Assembly (NCBI RefSeq): GCF_010729665.1
Contig: NZ_AP022610.1
Span: 4,526,001-4,590,000 of the forward strand
DNA length: 64,000 nt
Direction: 5' to 3'
From: Mycolicibacterium madagascariense
Lineage (GTDB): Bacteria; Actinomycetota; Actinomycetes; Mycobacteriales; Mycobacteriaceae
This document shows, piece by piece, positions 53,278 through 63,568 of the stretch (position 1 is its first letter; each line of letters opens with the position of its first letter). The notes under the pieces were generated by a model. That model was not told where the DNA came from. It worked only from the letters and a program-made list of their open reading frames with translations, and ran no database searches. Both the position numbers and the translations under genes were made by a program.

Positions 53278-53320
53278 ACGTCCAGGCTATGGGACCGCCG
53301 AAACCGCTACGCTCCCCGGT
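53278..53320. promoter_or_regulatory. 43-bp divergent leaderless promoter pair
   Basis: On the minus strand TAGCCT (53289-53284) lies 6 nt before ATG 53277. On the plus strand TACGCT (53308-53313) lies 7 nt before ATG 53321. Both genes lack Shine-Dalgarno sequences. The two -10 boxes are only 18 bp apart, so polymerases would exclude each other. Confidence 0.6.
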
Positions 53321-55192
53321 ATGCCCGGGTACCGCGACCTGTTCGACGCCAGCATCGCCGACCCCGAGACGTTCTGGGCGCAGGCAGCGCAGGCGGTCAC
53401 CTGGACCAGGGCGCCCCAGACGATCCTCGACGACTCCCGCCCCCCGTTCTACCGCTGGTTTCCCGACGGGGAGCTGAACACGTGCGCCAACGCCCTCGAC
53501 CGCCACGTCGACGCAGGCCGCGGCGATCAGGCCGCCCTGATCTACGACTCACCCCTGACGGACGGCAAGCGCACCTTCACCTACCGGCAACTCCGCGACG
53601 AGACCGCGCGCTTCGCCGGCGTCCTGCGCGGTCTCGGCGTCGGCAAGGGCGACCGCGTCGTCATCTACCTGCCGATGGTGCCCGAGGCCGTCATCGCGAT
53701 GCTGGCCTCGGCCCGCCTCGGCGCCGTGCACTCAGTGGTGTTCGGCGGGTTCGCGGCGCACGAACTCGCCGCGCGCATCGACGACGCGCGCCCGGCGGCG
53801 ATCGTGACGGCGTCGTGCGGCATCGAGCCCACCCGCATCGTCGACTACAAGAGCATCGTCGACGCCGCGCTCGACCTCGCCGACCACGACACCCCGGCGT
53901 GCGTGGTCCTGCAGCGCGAGCAGGCCCCGTGCGAGCTCGTCGCCGGCAGGGACGTGGCGTGGACCGACGCGATGGCCGACGCCCAGCCCGTCGACCCGGT
54001 GCCCGTGGCCGCGACCGATCCGCTGTACGTGCTCTACACCTCCGGCACGACGGGCAAGCCCAAGGGCATCGTCCGCGACAACGGCGGCTACGCGGTCGCG
54101 CTGCTGTGGACCATGCGACACCTCTACGACGTCGCGCCGGGCGAGGTCTTCTGGACCGCGTCGGACGTCGGCTGGGTCGTCGGGCACTCCTACATCGTCT
54201 ACGGCCCGCTGCTCGCCGGGGCGACGACGCTGCTCTACGAGGGCAAGCCGGTCGGCACCCCCGATGCCGGTGCGTACTGGCGCGTCGTCGCCGAACACGG
54301 GGTCAAGGCGCTGTTCTCGGCACCGACGGCGATCCGCGCCATCAAGAAGGACGATCCCGACGGCACGCACCTCGACCGCCACGATCTCTCGGGGCTGCGC
54401 TACCTGTTCCAGGCGGGCGAACGGCTCGACCCCGCCACCTACCACTGGGCCGTGGAGAAGCTGGGCATCCCCGTCGTCGACCACTGGTGGCAGACGGAGA
54501 CGGGCTGGGCGATCGCGGGCGCGCCGATGGGCGTCGAGGCCATGCCGCTGAAGGCGGGTTCGGCCACCGTGCCGATGCCCGGCTTCGACGTGCACGTGCT
54601 GCGACCCGACGGAACCGATTGCGCGCCAGGGGAAGAGGGCTCGATCTGCGTCAAGCTGCCGCTGCCCCCGGGCACGCTGCCGACGCTGTGGGGTGACGAC
54701 GAGCGCTTCGTCGCGTCCTACCTGTCGGCCTTCCCCGGCTACTACCTGTCGGGTGACGGGGGTCATTTCGACGAGGACGGCTACCTGTTCGTCATGGGTC
54801 GCACCGACGACGTCATCAACGTTGCAGGACACCGACTTTCGACGGGCGCGATCGAGGCGGTGCTGGCGACGCACCCGGCCGTCGCGGAGTGCGCCGTCAT
54901 CGGGGCCGCCGACGACCTCAAGGGTCAGGTGCCGCGCGGCTTCGTCGTGCTCAAGTCGGGCGCCTCGGCCGACGGGCTGGTGGGCGAGTTGGTCTCGGCC
55001 GTGCGCAACACCATCGGCGCGGTCGCCGCCCTCAAACGCGTGGATGTCGTTGCGGCACTACCGAAGACGCGATCGGGAAAGATCCTGCGCAAGACGATGC
55101 GCGGGATCGCCGACGGCCGCGACGAGCCGGTGCCCTCGACCATCGAGGACATTGGGGTGCTGGAGGCGTTGACGCCGATCCTGCGATCGTGA
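53321..55192 (+). CDS. prpE: Propionyl-CoA synthetase
   Basis: A 623-residue AMP-forming acyl-CoA synthetase. The N-terminal PETFWAQAAQAVTW and PPFYRWFPDGELNTCANALDRH are typical of PrpE/AcsA. The P-loop YTSGTTGKPKG, VGHSYIVYGPLL, WWQTETGWAIAG, and MGRTDDVINVAGHRLSTG are complete. The catalytic lysine is in PKTRSGKILRKTMR. Propionate is the best guess because of close overall likeness to PrpE; acetate use is possible. Leaderless start at ATG 53321. Confidence 0.88.
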   Translation: MPGYRDLFDASIADPETFWAQAAQAVTWTRAPQTILDDSRPPFYRWFPDGELNTCANALDRHVDAGRGDQAALIYDSPLTDGKRTFTYRQLRDETARFAGVLRGLGVGKGDRVVIYLPMVPEAVIAMLASARLGAVHSVVFGGFAAHELAARIDDARPAAIVTASCGIEPTRIVDYKSIVDAALDLADHDTPACVVLQREQAPCELVAGRDVAWTDAMADAQPVDPVPVAATDPLYVLYTSGTTGKPKGIVRDNGGYAVALLWTMRHLYDVAPGEVFWTASDVGWVVGHSYIVYGPLLAGATTLLYEGKPVGTPDAGAYWRVVAEHGVKALFSAPTAIRAIKKDDPDGTHLDRHDLSGLRYLFQAGERLDPATYHWAVEKLGIPVVDHWWQTETGWAIAGAPMGVEAMPLKAGSATVPMPGFDVHVLRPDGTDCAPGEEGSICVKLPLPPGTLPTLWGDDERFVASYLSAFPGYYLSGDGGHFDEDGYLFVMGRTDDVINVAGHRLSTGAIEAVLATHPAVAECAVIGAADDLKGQVPRGFVVLKSGASADGLVGELVSAVRNTIGAVAALKRVDVVAALPKTRSGKILRKTMRGIADGRDEPVPSTIEDIGVLEALTPILRS

Positions 55193-55214
55193 CGGGGCCC
55201 GCCGCGGTCGGACG

Positions 55215-55499
55215 CTAGCTGGCCTCGGCGGCCGGTTCGGCCTCGGCGCGCAACCAGCTCGGAAACGGCAGCGGGGCTTCCTCGGACCGGTTGCTGTCGG
55301 CGGCGAAGCACGCGAGGCTGGCGACGAAACTGAGCAGCGCGACGGCGCCGAGGGTGCCCGCGGTCGCGATGGCGCCGTTGCCCAGGGCCACGATGCCGAT
55401 CACGGTGGCGACGACGGCCCCCAGCATGGTGAGCAGCCCGCTGGTGGCCAGGAACTCCGACGTCGGATCGTCGCCAGTGCGATTGCTGTGATCAGCCAC
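55215..55499 (-). CDS. Small two-span membrane protein
   Basis: A 94-residue protein with two hydrophobic segments (TSGLLTMLGAVVATVIGIVAL and LGAVALLSFVASLACFAA) and charged ends. GGGAGG lies 7 nt before GTG 55499. It lies between prpE (convergent) and ppx2 (same strand). Function unknown. Confidence 0.7.
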   Translation of the reverse strand: MADHSNRTGDDPTSEFLATSGLLTMLGAVVATVIGIVALGNGAIATAGTLGAVALLSFVASLACFAADSNRSEEAPLPFPSWLRAEAEPAAEAS

Positions 55500-55587
55500 G
55501 GTGTTGCCTCCCCTTCACGAGCCCACGCCTTCTCGGGCAGGCAGTCTTTACCCCGGGCCGAGGCCCGCAAAACCCGTCGGGCCCCGC

Positions 55588-56556
55588 TCAGGCGATCGAC
55601 AGGACGATGCCGTCGAGGATGTCGTGCTCGCTGACGACCAACTCGGCGATGCCCGCGCGCTCGCCCAGGGCGCGGGCCAGCTCCTGCACGACGATGGCGC
55701 CTCCGCCGATGACGTCGACCCGGCCCTCGTGCATCGGGCCCAGCGCCGCGCGCTGGCTGCGGGTCATGGCCAGCAACTCGTCGCACACCCTCGTCAGGTC
55801 GCCGAAGCCGACCCGCGACAGATGGATGACGTCCGAGTCGTAGGCGACGAGGTTCATCGCCAGCGCCGCCAGCGTGGTCATGGTGCCCGCCACGCCGACC
55901 CACGTCCTGGCCCGCTCCACCGGCACGTCGGCGAACGCCGCGGCGAGCGCGTCGCGGACCACCGCGCGCGCATCGGCGATCTCGGCGGCCGTCGGCGGGT
56001 CGGACCTCAGGCACCGCTCGGTGAGCCGCACGCAGCCGATGTTCGCCGAGTGGCTCGCGTAGCCCATGGTCGCCGCCGGGGCGGCTCCGTCCACGTCGGT
56101 CGAGCCGAGCACCACCTCCGTCGACCCGCCACCCAGGTCGACGACCACGAAAGGCGCTGCCGCGGAATCGAGTTCACCGATGGCGCCGCGGAAGGACAGC
56201 TCGGCCTCCTCGGCGCCGGTGATGACCTCGGCGACGGCGCCGGGCACGGCGGCGCCGAGGACGTCGGCGGTCATCGCGAAGAACTCGTCGCGGTTGCCGG
56301 CGTCGCGGGTCGCCGACGTCGCCACCATCCGGACCGTCGGCACCTCGTGCTCCCGCAGCAGCGCGGCGTAGTCGACCAGCGCGGCGCGGGTCCGCTCCAG
56401 TGCGGCCTCGGCGAACCGGCCGGTGGCGTCGACGCCCTCGCCCAGTCGCACGATGCGCATCTCGCGGTGCACGTCGCGCACGCGCCCGTCCTCGACGTCG
56501 GCGATCAGCAACCGGATCGAGTTCGTCCCGCAGTCGACGGCCGCCACTCGGGTCAT
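55588..56556 (-). CDS. ppx2: Exopolyphosphatase/guanosine pentaphosphate phosphohydrolase
   Basis: A 322-residue Ppx/GppA protein of the ASKHA fold. AAVDCGTNSIRLLIAD is the phosphate-1 motif, VVVDLGGGSTEVVLG is phosphate-2, and GVAGTMTTLAALAMN is the adenosine-type motif. The short single-domain length is the mycobacterial type. It should hydrolyse polyphosphate ends or pppGpp. ATG 56556 overlaps the DUF501 stop by ATGA. Confidence 0.92.
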   Translation of the reverse strand: MTRVAAVDCGTNSIRLLIADVEDGRVRDVHREMRIVRLGEGVDATGRFAEAALERTRAALVDYAALLREHEVPTVRMVATSATRDAGNRDEFFAMTADVLGAAVPGAVAEVITGAEEAELSFRGAIGELDSAAAPFVVVDLGGGSTEVVLGSTDVDGAAPAATMGYASHSANIGCVRLTERCLRSDPPTAAEIADARAVVRDALAAAFADVPVERARTWVGVAGTMTTLAALAMNLVAYDSDVIHLSRVGFGDLTRVCDELLAMTRSQRAALGPMHEGRVDVIGGGAIVVQELARALGERAGIAELVVSEHDILDGIVLSIA

Positions 56557-57044
56557 GCCCACACCTCTCGATCGATGATCCCGGCCATCGCGGGCTCGTC
56601 GGCCAGCACCGCGAGCGCCTCGTCGCCGAAGGGGTTCACGCCGGGACCCTTGGCCAACGCGTGCGCGATGACGACGTGCAGACACTTGACGCGGTCGGGC
56701 ATGCCGCCGCCGGAGAACGTGGTGCCGAGCGGTTCGACGGCATCGCGCTCGGCGAGGTAGGACTCGTGGGCCCGGCGGTAGGCGGCCGCCAGGGCCTCGT
56801 CTGCGGCCAGCCGCTCGGTCATCTCGCGCATCAGGCCCGAGGACTCCAGCCGGCTGGCAGCCGCGGTCAGCGCGGGATGGGTCAGGTAGTACAACGTCGG
56901 AAAGGGCGTTCCGTCAGGCAGTTTCGGCGCCGTCTTCACGACGCCGGGCTGGCCGTTGGGGCAGCGATAGGCGATCTCCAGGACACCGCGCGGTTCACGG
57001 CCCAGCTGCTGGGCGACGGCGTCGAGATCGGCGGGGTCAACCAC
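56553..57044 (-). CDS. DUF501 protein (Rv1025 type)
   Basis: A 163-residue protein: VLEIAYRCPNGQPGVVKTAPKLPDGTPFPTLYYLTHP is the DUF501 signature with a lone cysteine, and MPDRVKCLHVVIAHALAKGPGVNPFGDEAL follows. Function unknown, but the gene is nearly always between ftsB and ppx in actinobacteria. GTG 57044 overlaps the ftsB-like gene by 8 bp. Confidence 0.88.
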   Translation of the reverse strand: MVDPADLDAVAQQLGREPRGVLEIAYRCPNGQPGVVKTAPKLPDGTPFPTLYYLTHPALTAAASRLESSGLMREMTERLAADEALAAAYRRAHESYLAERDAVEPLGTTFSGGGMPDRVKCLHVVIAHALAKGPGVNPFGDEALAVLADEPAMAGIIDREVWA

Positions 57045-57765
57045 CGGGCGGCGGCGGTGGAGGGGGCGGCGGAGACTCCGGCGCGGGCGGCGGGCCCGGC
57101 GGCCCCGGCGGGGCAGGCGCCACGTCGAGACCCTGCGGGATCTGCGAAACCCCGTGCGGCGCATCGGCAATGGTGTGCCACAGCGTGGTGTACCAGGGTT
57201 GCCCGCTGGGCGGCTTGGCGGGATCGACGCCGGGCGCGGCGACCGGGGCCTCACCGCTCGGCGGCAGCTGCACCTGGTAGGGAATGTCGCCGGGCATCAC
57301 GAAACCGAGGCGCTCGCGCGCCTGCGCCGCGATGTACACCGGATCGCCGAGCTTGATCTTCTGCTGCTGCAGATCGGCGATCTGCGAACGCAATTGGCTC
57401 TGCGCGTCGGCCAGCTGCTTGATCTCGGTGCGCTGCGAGAAGTACGTCCGCACCGGCCCCGCGATGGTGAGCGTCAGCACGCACACGACGACGGCGAGGA
57501 TCGCCGCCCGGCGGGCCGCCGACCCCAGCCGTTGTTCGGACTGCTGTTCGGCGGACTCGGCGATCGACTGCCGGATCGGCTGGAGGATGCCGGTCGGGGT
57601 GTCGTCGTCCTCGAACTCGTCGGCGCCCGCCTCCGGTGCCGGACGCGGCTCGATCACCCGCGGTTCTCGCCGGATCGGGGATGCCCCACGCGGGCGACCG
57701 CCACCCTTGCCCGGACGGGACGCAGGTGCGCGCCGCCGCGGGTCGGGTCGCTTCGCGTCGGGCAT
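57037..57765 (-). CDS. ftsB: FtsB/DivIC-like septum formation protein
   Basis: A 242-residue protein. The Arg/Pro-rich cytoplasmic N-terminus (about 1-88) is followed by a membrane span AAILAVVVCVLTLTIAG and a coiled coil (TEIKQLADAQSQLRSQIADLQQQKIKL). Then comes the DivIC motif YIAAQARERLGFVMPGDI. The C-terminal ~70 residues are Pro-rich and end in nine prolines. It is expected to join the FtsQLB divisome complex. It sits between eno and DUF501, as in Rv1024. Confidence 0.88.
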   Translation of the reverse strand: MPDAKRPDPRRRAPASRPGKGGGRPRGASPIRREPRVIEPRPAPEAGADEFEDDDTPTGILQPIRQSIAESAEQQSEQRLGSAARRAAILAVVVCVLTLTIAGPVRTYFSQRTEIKQLADAQSQLRSQIADLQQQKIKLGDPVYIAAQARERLGFVMPGDIPYQVQLPPSGEAPVAAPGVDPAKPPSGQPWYTTLWHTIADAPHGVSQIPQGLDVAPAPPGPPGPPPAPESPPPPPPPPPGG

Positions 57766-57782
57766 GACCCTCGGCCTCCGAA

Positions 57783-59917
<2,135 letters not shown>

Positions 59918-60051
59918 CACGTTCAGATTCCGCGCACGCGGATGCGAGACGAATGTGTGCGCAGGCGAGCAGCACAACGACTTCCCGCCATCGTCCCATG
60001 CGTCCGCATCGTGCCTCGCGAACGGCGGTCCCGCGGTCGGGTGAGACGGCT

Positions 60052-60092
60052 TTGGTTACCTCGGCGGGCTTGCTAAGGTGAGCCACACCTAG
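60052..60092 (+). promoter_or_regulatory. efeUOB promoter with IdeR-like iron box
   Basis: TTGGTT at 60052-60057 and TAAGGT at 60074-60079 form a -35/-10 pair with a 16-bp spacer. TAAGGTGAGCCACACCTAG at 60074-60092 covers the -10 box and matches the 19-bp IdeR/DtxR consensus (TTAGGTTAGGCTAACCTAA) at 13 positions with intact AGGT/ACCT cores. Fe-loaded IdeR would block the promoter. Confidence 0.65.
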
Positions 60093-60123
60093 CATTGGCA
60101 AGGCAATGCTTGGTTCACCAAGC
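60091..60123 (+). promoter_or_regulatory. Two overlapping palindromes in the efeU leader
   Basis: AGCATTG/CAATGCT (60091-60097 and 60104-60110) and GCTTGGT/ACCAAGC (60108-60114 and 60117-60123) are perfect inverted repeats that share 60108-60110. They lie just after the predicted transcript start and 21 bp or more before the efeU ATG, so they could be a second operator or competing RNA hairpins. Confidence 0.45.
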
Positions 60124-60144
60124 CTGAGTAGCGAGGACGACACC

Positions 60145-61071
60145 ATGACGGCCCTCTTGGACGCTCCCGCCACCGTGCTCGCCGCCGGCCCCAGCGTCTC
60201 CTCGCAGCTGTTCGGCAGCGCCCTCATCGGCGTGCGCGAGGGCCTCGAGGCCGCGATCGTCGTCACCATTCTGTTCGCATTCCTGGTCAAGTCCGGCCGC
60301 CGCGACGCGTGCAAGTGGGTGTGGCTCGGCGTCGGCGCCGCGATCGCCGCGACCGTCGCGGTCTTCCTCGCGATCCAGATCGGCCAGAACACCATCTCGG
60401 GCCTGGGCGCTGAGGCCATCGCCGGCGTCGCATCGCTGACGGCCGTCGCGATCGTCACGACGATGGTGCTCTGGATGCGCAAGGCCGCCGCAGGCATGTC
60501 CGGCCAGCTGCGCGGGGACATGGCGCGCGCGCTGGAGGCGGGCCCGCTCGCCGTGCTCGCGCTGTCGTTCCTCGCCGTGGGCCGCGAGGGCGTCGAGACC
60601 GCACTGTTCATGGTCGGCTTCGCCGAGGCCAAGACGCTGTGGCCGCTGACGGGCCTCATCGCCGGCGTCCTCGTCGCCGTCGCGATCGCCTACGCCATGT
60701 ACCGGGGTGCGCTGCGGATCAACCTGGCGAAGTTCTTCAAGTACACCGGCGCGTTCCTCATCGTCGTCGCCGCGGGCATCCTCTCCTACGGCATCGGCGC
60801 GCTGCAGACCGTCGGGTGGCTGCCCGGGCTCGCGAGCCGACCGTTCGACATCAGCTCCTGGATGGACTGGTCGAGCTGGTACGGGCAGGTCGTCCAGGGC
60901 GTCTTCAACGTCACCCCGACGCCGACCTGGCTGCAATTCATCGGCTGGACGCTGTACCTCGTACTCGTCCTGTTGGTCTTCCTGCGCCCCACGCCGGCGC
61001 CGGTCACGCGGACGGACACCCCGCCCGCGGACACCCCCGCAACGAGCACATCCGAAAGGTCGACCAGGTGA
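60145..61071 (+). CDS. efeU: Ferrous/ferric iron permease, FTR1 family
   Basis: A 308-residue membrane permease with seven helices. Both iron-binding RExxE motifs are present: REGLE at residues 31-35 and REGVE at 147-151. It moves iron across the membrane together with the EfeO and EfeB partners. ATG 60145 has GAGGAC 8 nt upstream; ATG 60106 lies before the promoter palindromes and is unlikely. The last 25 residues are Pro/Thr-rich. The stop overlaps the efeO GTG. Confidence 0.93.
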   Translation: MTALLDAPATVLAAGPSVSSQLFGSALIGVREGLEAAIVVTILFAFLVKSGRRDACKWVWLGVGAAIAATVAVFLAIQIGQNTISGLGAEAIAGVASLTAVAIVTTMVLWMRKAAAGMSGQLRGDMARALEAGPLAVLALSFLAVGREGVETALFMVGFAEAKTLWPLTGLIAGVLVAVAIAYAMYRGALRINLAKFFKYTGAFLIVVAAGILSYGIGALQTVGWLPGLASRPFDISSWMDWSSWYGQVVQGVFNVTPTPTWLQFIGWTLYLVLVLLVFLRPTPAPVTRTDTPPADTPATSTSERSTR

Positions 61072-62258
61072 ACCCCTCCGAGAACGTCGCTCCCATCGCC
61101 GCGCGGGCAGGTATCGCTGCGGCGACCGCACTGCTGGCGGGCCTCTCGCTCGTCGGCTGCCAGGCCAAGGAGTCCACCCCCTCGGGCAGCACCTCCAGCG
61201 GTAGCGCGGCAGGCGACCAGATCACCGTGGCCGCCACCGACACCACGTGCGAGCTCTCCGGTACCAAGAGCGGTACCGGCCCGGCGACGTTCGTCGTCAC
61301 CAACAACGGCACCAAGGTCACCGAGTTCTACGTCTACGGCGCGGGCGACCGGGTCATGGGCGAGGTCGAGAACATCTCCCCCGGACTGCAGCGCAAGCTC
61401 GTCGTGCAGCTGCCCGAGCCCGGCACCTATCAGACCGCCTGCAAGCCGGGCATGATCGGCGACGGCCTGCGCGGCGACTTCACGGTCACCGGCGACGCCG
61501 TCCAGATCGACACCGAGGGCAAGTTCAAGGAAGCCGCCGACAACTACAAGCGCTACGTCAACAGCCAGACCGATGCGCTGGTCCCGGCCGTCGACGCCTT
61601 CGTCGCGGCCGTCAAGGCCAGGGACGTCAACGCCGCCAAGGCCCAATTCCCGGTCGCGCGAACGTATTACGAGCGCATCGAGCCGGTCGCCGAGTCGTTC
61701 CCCGACGACCTCGACCCGCGCATCGACCTCCGCGAGGCCGACCTGGAGCCCGGCCAGAAGTGGACCGGCTTCCACGCCTTGGAGAAGCAACTCTGGGTGA
61801 CCGGTCTGCAGCCCGACGCCAACGCGCTCGCCGACCAGCTGGTGGCCGACGTCAAGGAACTCGACGCGGGCGTCAAGGCACCCGGCTTCACGGTCGACTC
61901 CACCAAGATCGCCGGCGGCGCGCAGGGTCTGCTCGACGAGATCAGCAAGAGCAAGATCAGTGGCGAGGAGGACATCTTCAGCCACACCGACCTCTGGGAC
62001 TTCAACGCCAACCTGCAGGGCAGCCAGACCGCGGTCGCCTCCGTGCGTCCCATCCTCGACGAGCGCGACGCCGACCTCGGCAAGAAGGTCGATCAGCGCT
62101 TCAGCGAGTCCGAGGCGCTGCTGGCGAAGTACCGCCAGGGCGATGGCTTCGTGCTGTACGACACCGTGACCGAGCCGCAGCGCCAGGAACTGTCGCGCTC
62201 GATCGACGCGCTGTCCAATGAGGTGAGCCAGGTGCAAGGTGTCATCGCACCCCAGTAA
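61068..62258 (+). CDS. efeO: Iron-uptake lipoprotein EfeO
   Basis: A 396-residue lipoprotein. The lipobox LSLVGC places the Cys near residue 30. A cupredoxin-like domain (about 48-145) has TCELSGTKSG and CKPGMIGDGLRG. The imelysin/M75 domain (about 150-390) carries the HxxE metal motif FHALEKQLW with His236 and Glu239. It is the surface iron-binding component of EfeUOB. Coupled to efeU by GTGA and overlaps efeB by 20 bp. Confidence 0.92.
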   Translation: MNPSENVAPIAARAGIAAATALLAGLSLVGCQAKESTPSGSTSSGSAAGDQITVAATDTTCELSGTKSGTGPATFVVTNNGTKVTEFYVYGAGDRVMGEVENISPGLQRKLVVQLPEPGTYQTACKPGMIGDGLRGDFTVTGDAVQIDTEGKFKEAADNYKRYVNSQTDALVPAVDAFVAAVKARDVNAAKAQFPVARTYYERIEPVAESFPDDLDPRIDLREADLEPGQKWTGFHALEKQLWVTGLQPDANALADQLVADVKELDAGVKAPGFTVDSTKIAGGAQGLLDEISKSKISGEEDIFSHTDLWDFNANLQGSQTAVASVRPILDERDADLGKKVDQRFSESEALLAKYRQGDGFVLYDTVTEPQRQELSRSIDALSNEVSQVQGVIAPQ

Positions 62259-63568
62259 TCCCCCCGGCGACGCGCCCGCCCCGAACCCACCGGAGGCGAC
62301 GAACCGAGCCCTGTCGCGTCGAAAGCTGTTCGGCGCGGCCGGAGTTGGCGCGGCGGTGGTCGGGGCGGCCAGTGCGGGCGCGCTGGCCGGGCGGGCCTCG
62401 GCGTCCAACCCGGCGACCGGCGAGGTGCAGACCGAGGTGCCCTTCCGCGGCGAACGCCAGGCCGGCATCGTCACCGCCTCGCAGGACCGCATGCACTTCT
62501 GCGCTTTCGACGTCACCACCGACGACCGCTCCGAGGTGGTCGCGATGCTGCAGCAGTGGACGGCCATGGCCGAGCGGATGACGCGCGCCGAGGAGGCCGT
62601 CGAGCACGGCGCCGTCGGCCTCAACCCGTACGCTCCCCGCCGATACCGGTGAGGCGCTTGGCCTTTCACCGTCACAGCTGACGCTGACGATCGGGTTCGG
62701 GCCGTCCTTCTTCACCAAGGACGGCAAGGACCGCTTCGGCGTCGCCGACCGACGGCCCGCGGCGTTGATCGACATGCCGAAGTTCCCCAACGAGACGATG
62801 GACCCCGCCAGGAGCCACGGCGACATCTGCGTCCAGGCCTGCGCCAACGACCCGCAGGTCGCCGTGCACGCCATCAGGAACCTCGCCCGCGTCGCCTTCG
62901 GGACCGCGGCGGTGCGCTATTCGCAGCTGGGCTTCGGGCGCACCTCGTCGACCACCAGGGACCAGGCCACGCCGCGAAACCTGTTCGGCTTCAAGGACGG
63001 AACGGCGAACCTGAAGGCCGAGGACACCGCCGCGCTCGACCGGCACGTCTGGGTCGCCGATGGCGACGGGCCGGCGTGGATGACGGGCGGCACGTACCTC
63101 GTGACCCGCCGCATCCGGATGCGCATCGAGAGTTGGGACCGCACGACCCTGCTCGAACAGGAGCGGGTGATCGGCCGGTTGAAGGGCAGCGGTGCGCCGA
63201 TCGGTCACGCCGACGAGTTCGCGGCGCTGGACCTGACCACCAAGAGTTCGAAGGGCACCCCGCTCATCGACACCGACGCCCACGTCCGCCTGGCGTCCAA
63301 GGAAAACCTCGGTGGCATCGAGATCCTCCGCCGCGGATACAACTTCACCGACGGCACCGACGGTTTCGGCCATCTCGACGCCGGCCTGTTCTTCATCGCG
63401 TTCGTGCGCGACCCGCGGACGTCCTTCGTCCCGATGCAGACCGCACTGTCCCGCAGCGACGCGCTCAACGAATACATCACCCACACGGGCACCGCGCTGT
63501 TCGCCTGCCCGCCGGGGCTGCGCGAGGGCGACGCGTCGGCCTACTGGGGCTCGACGCTGTTCTCCTGA
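62239..63568 (+). pseudogene. efeB: DyP-type peroxidase EfeB, frameshifted
   Basis: The 5' part (62239-62652) encodes a Tat signal with SRRKLFGAAG and the first ~135 residues of EfeB, then stops as NPYAPRRYR. From about 62638 the reading continues in the +1 frame as PADTGEALGLSPSQLTLTIG and runs to 63568 with all later EfeB features: GFKDGTAN (the DyP GxxDG site), HVRLASKENLGG with the proximal haem His, and RGYNFTDG. One extra C in the CTCCCCGCC run at 62635-62638 explains it. A repaired frame would give 442 residues, the normal length. The gene is broken, or the assembly has a one-base error. Confidence 0.85.
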
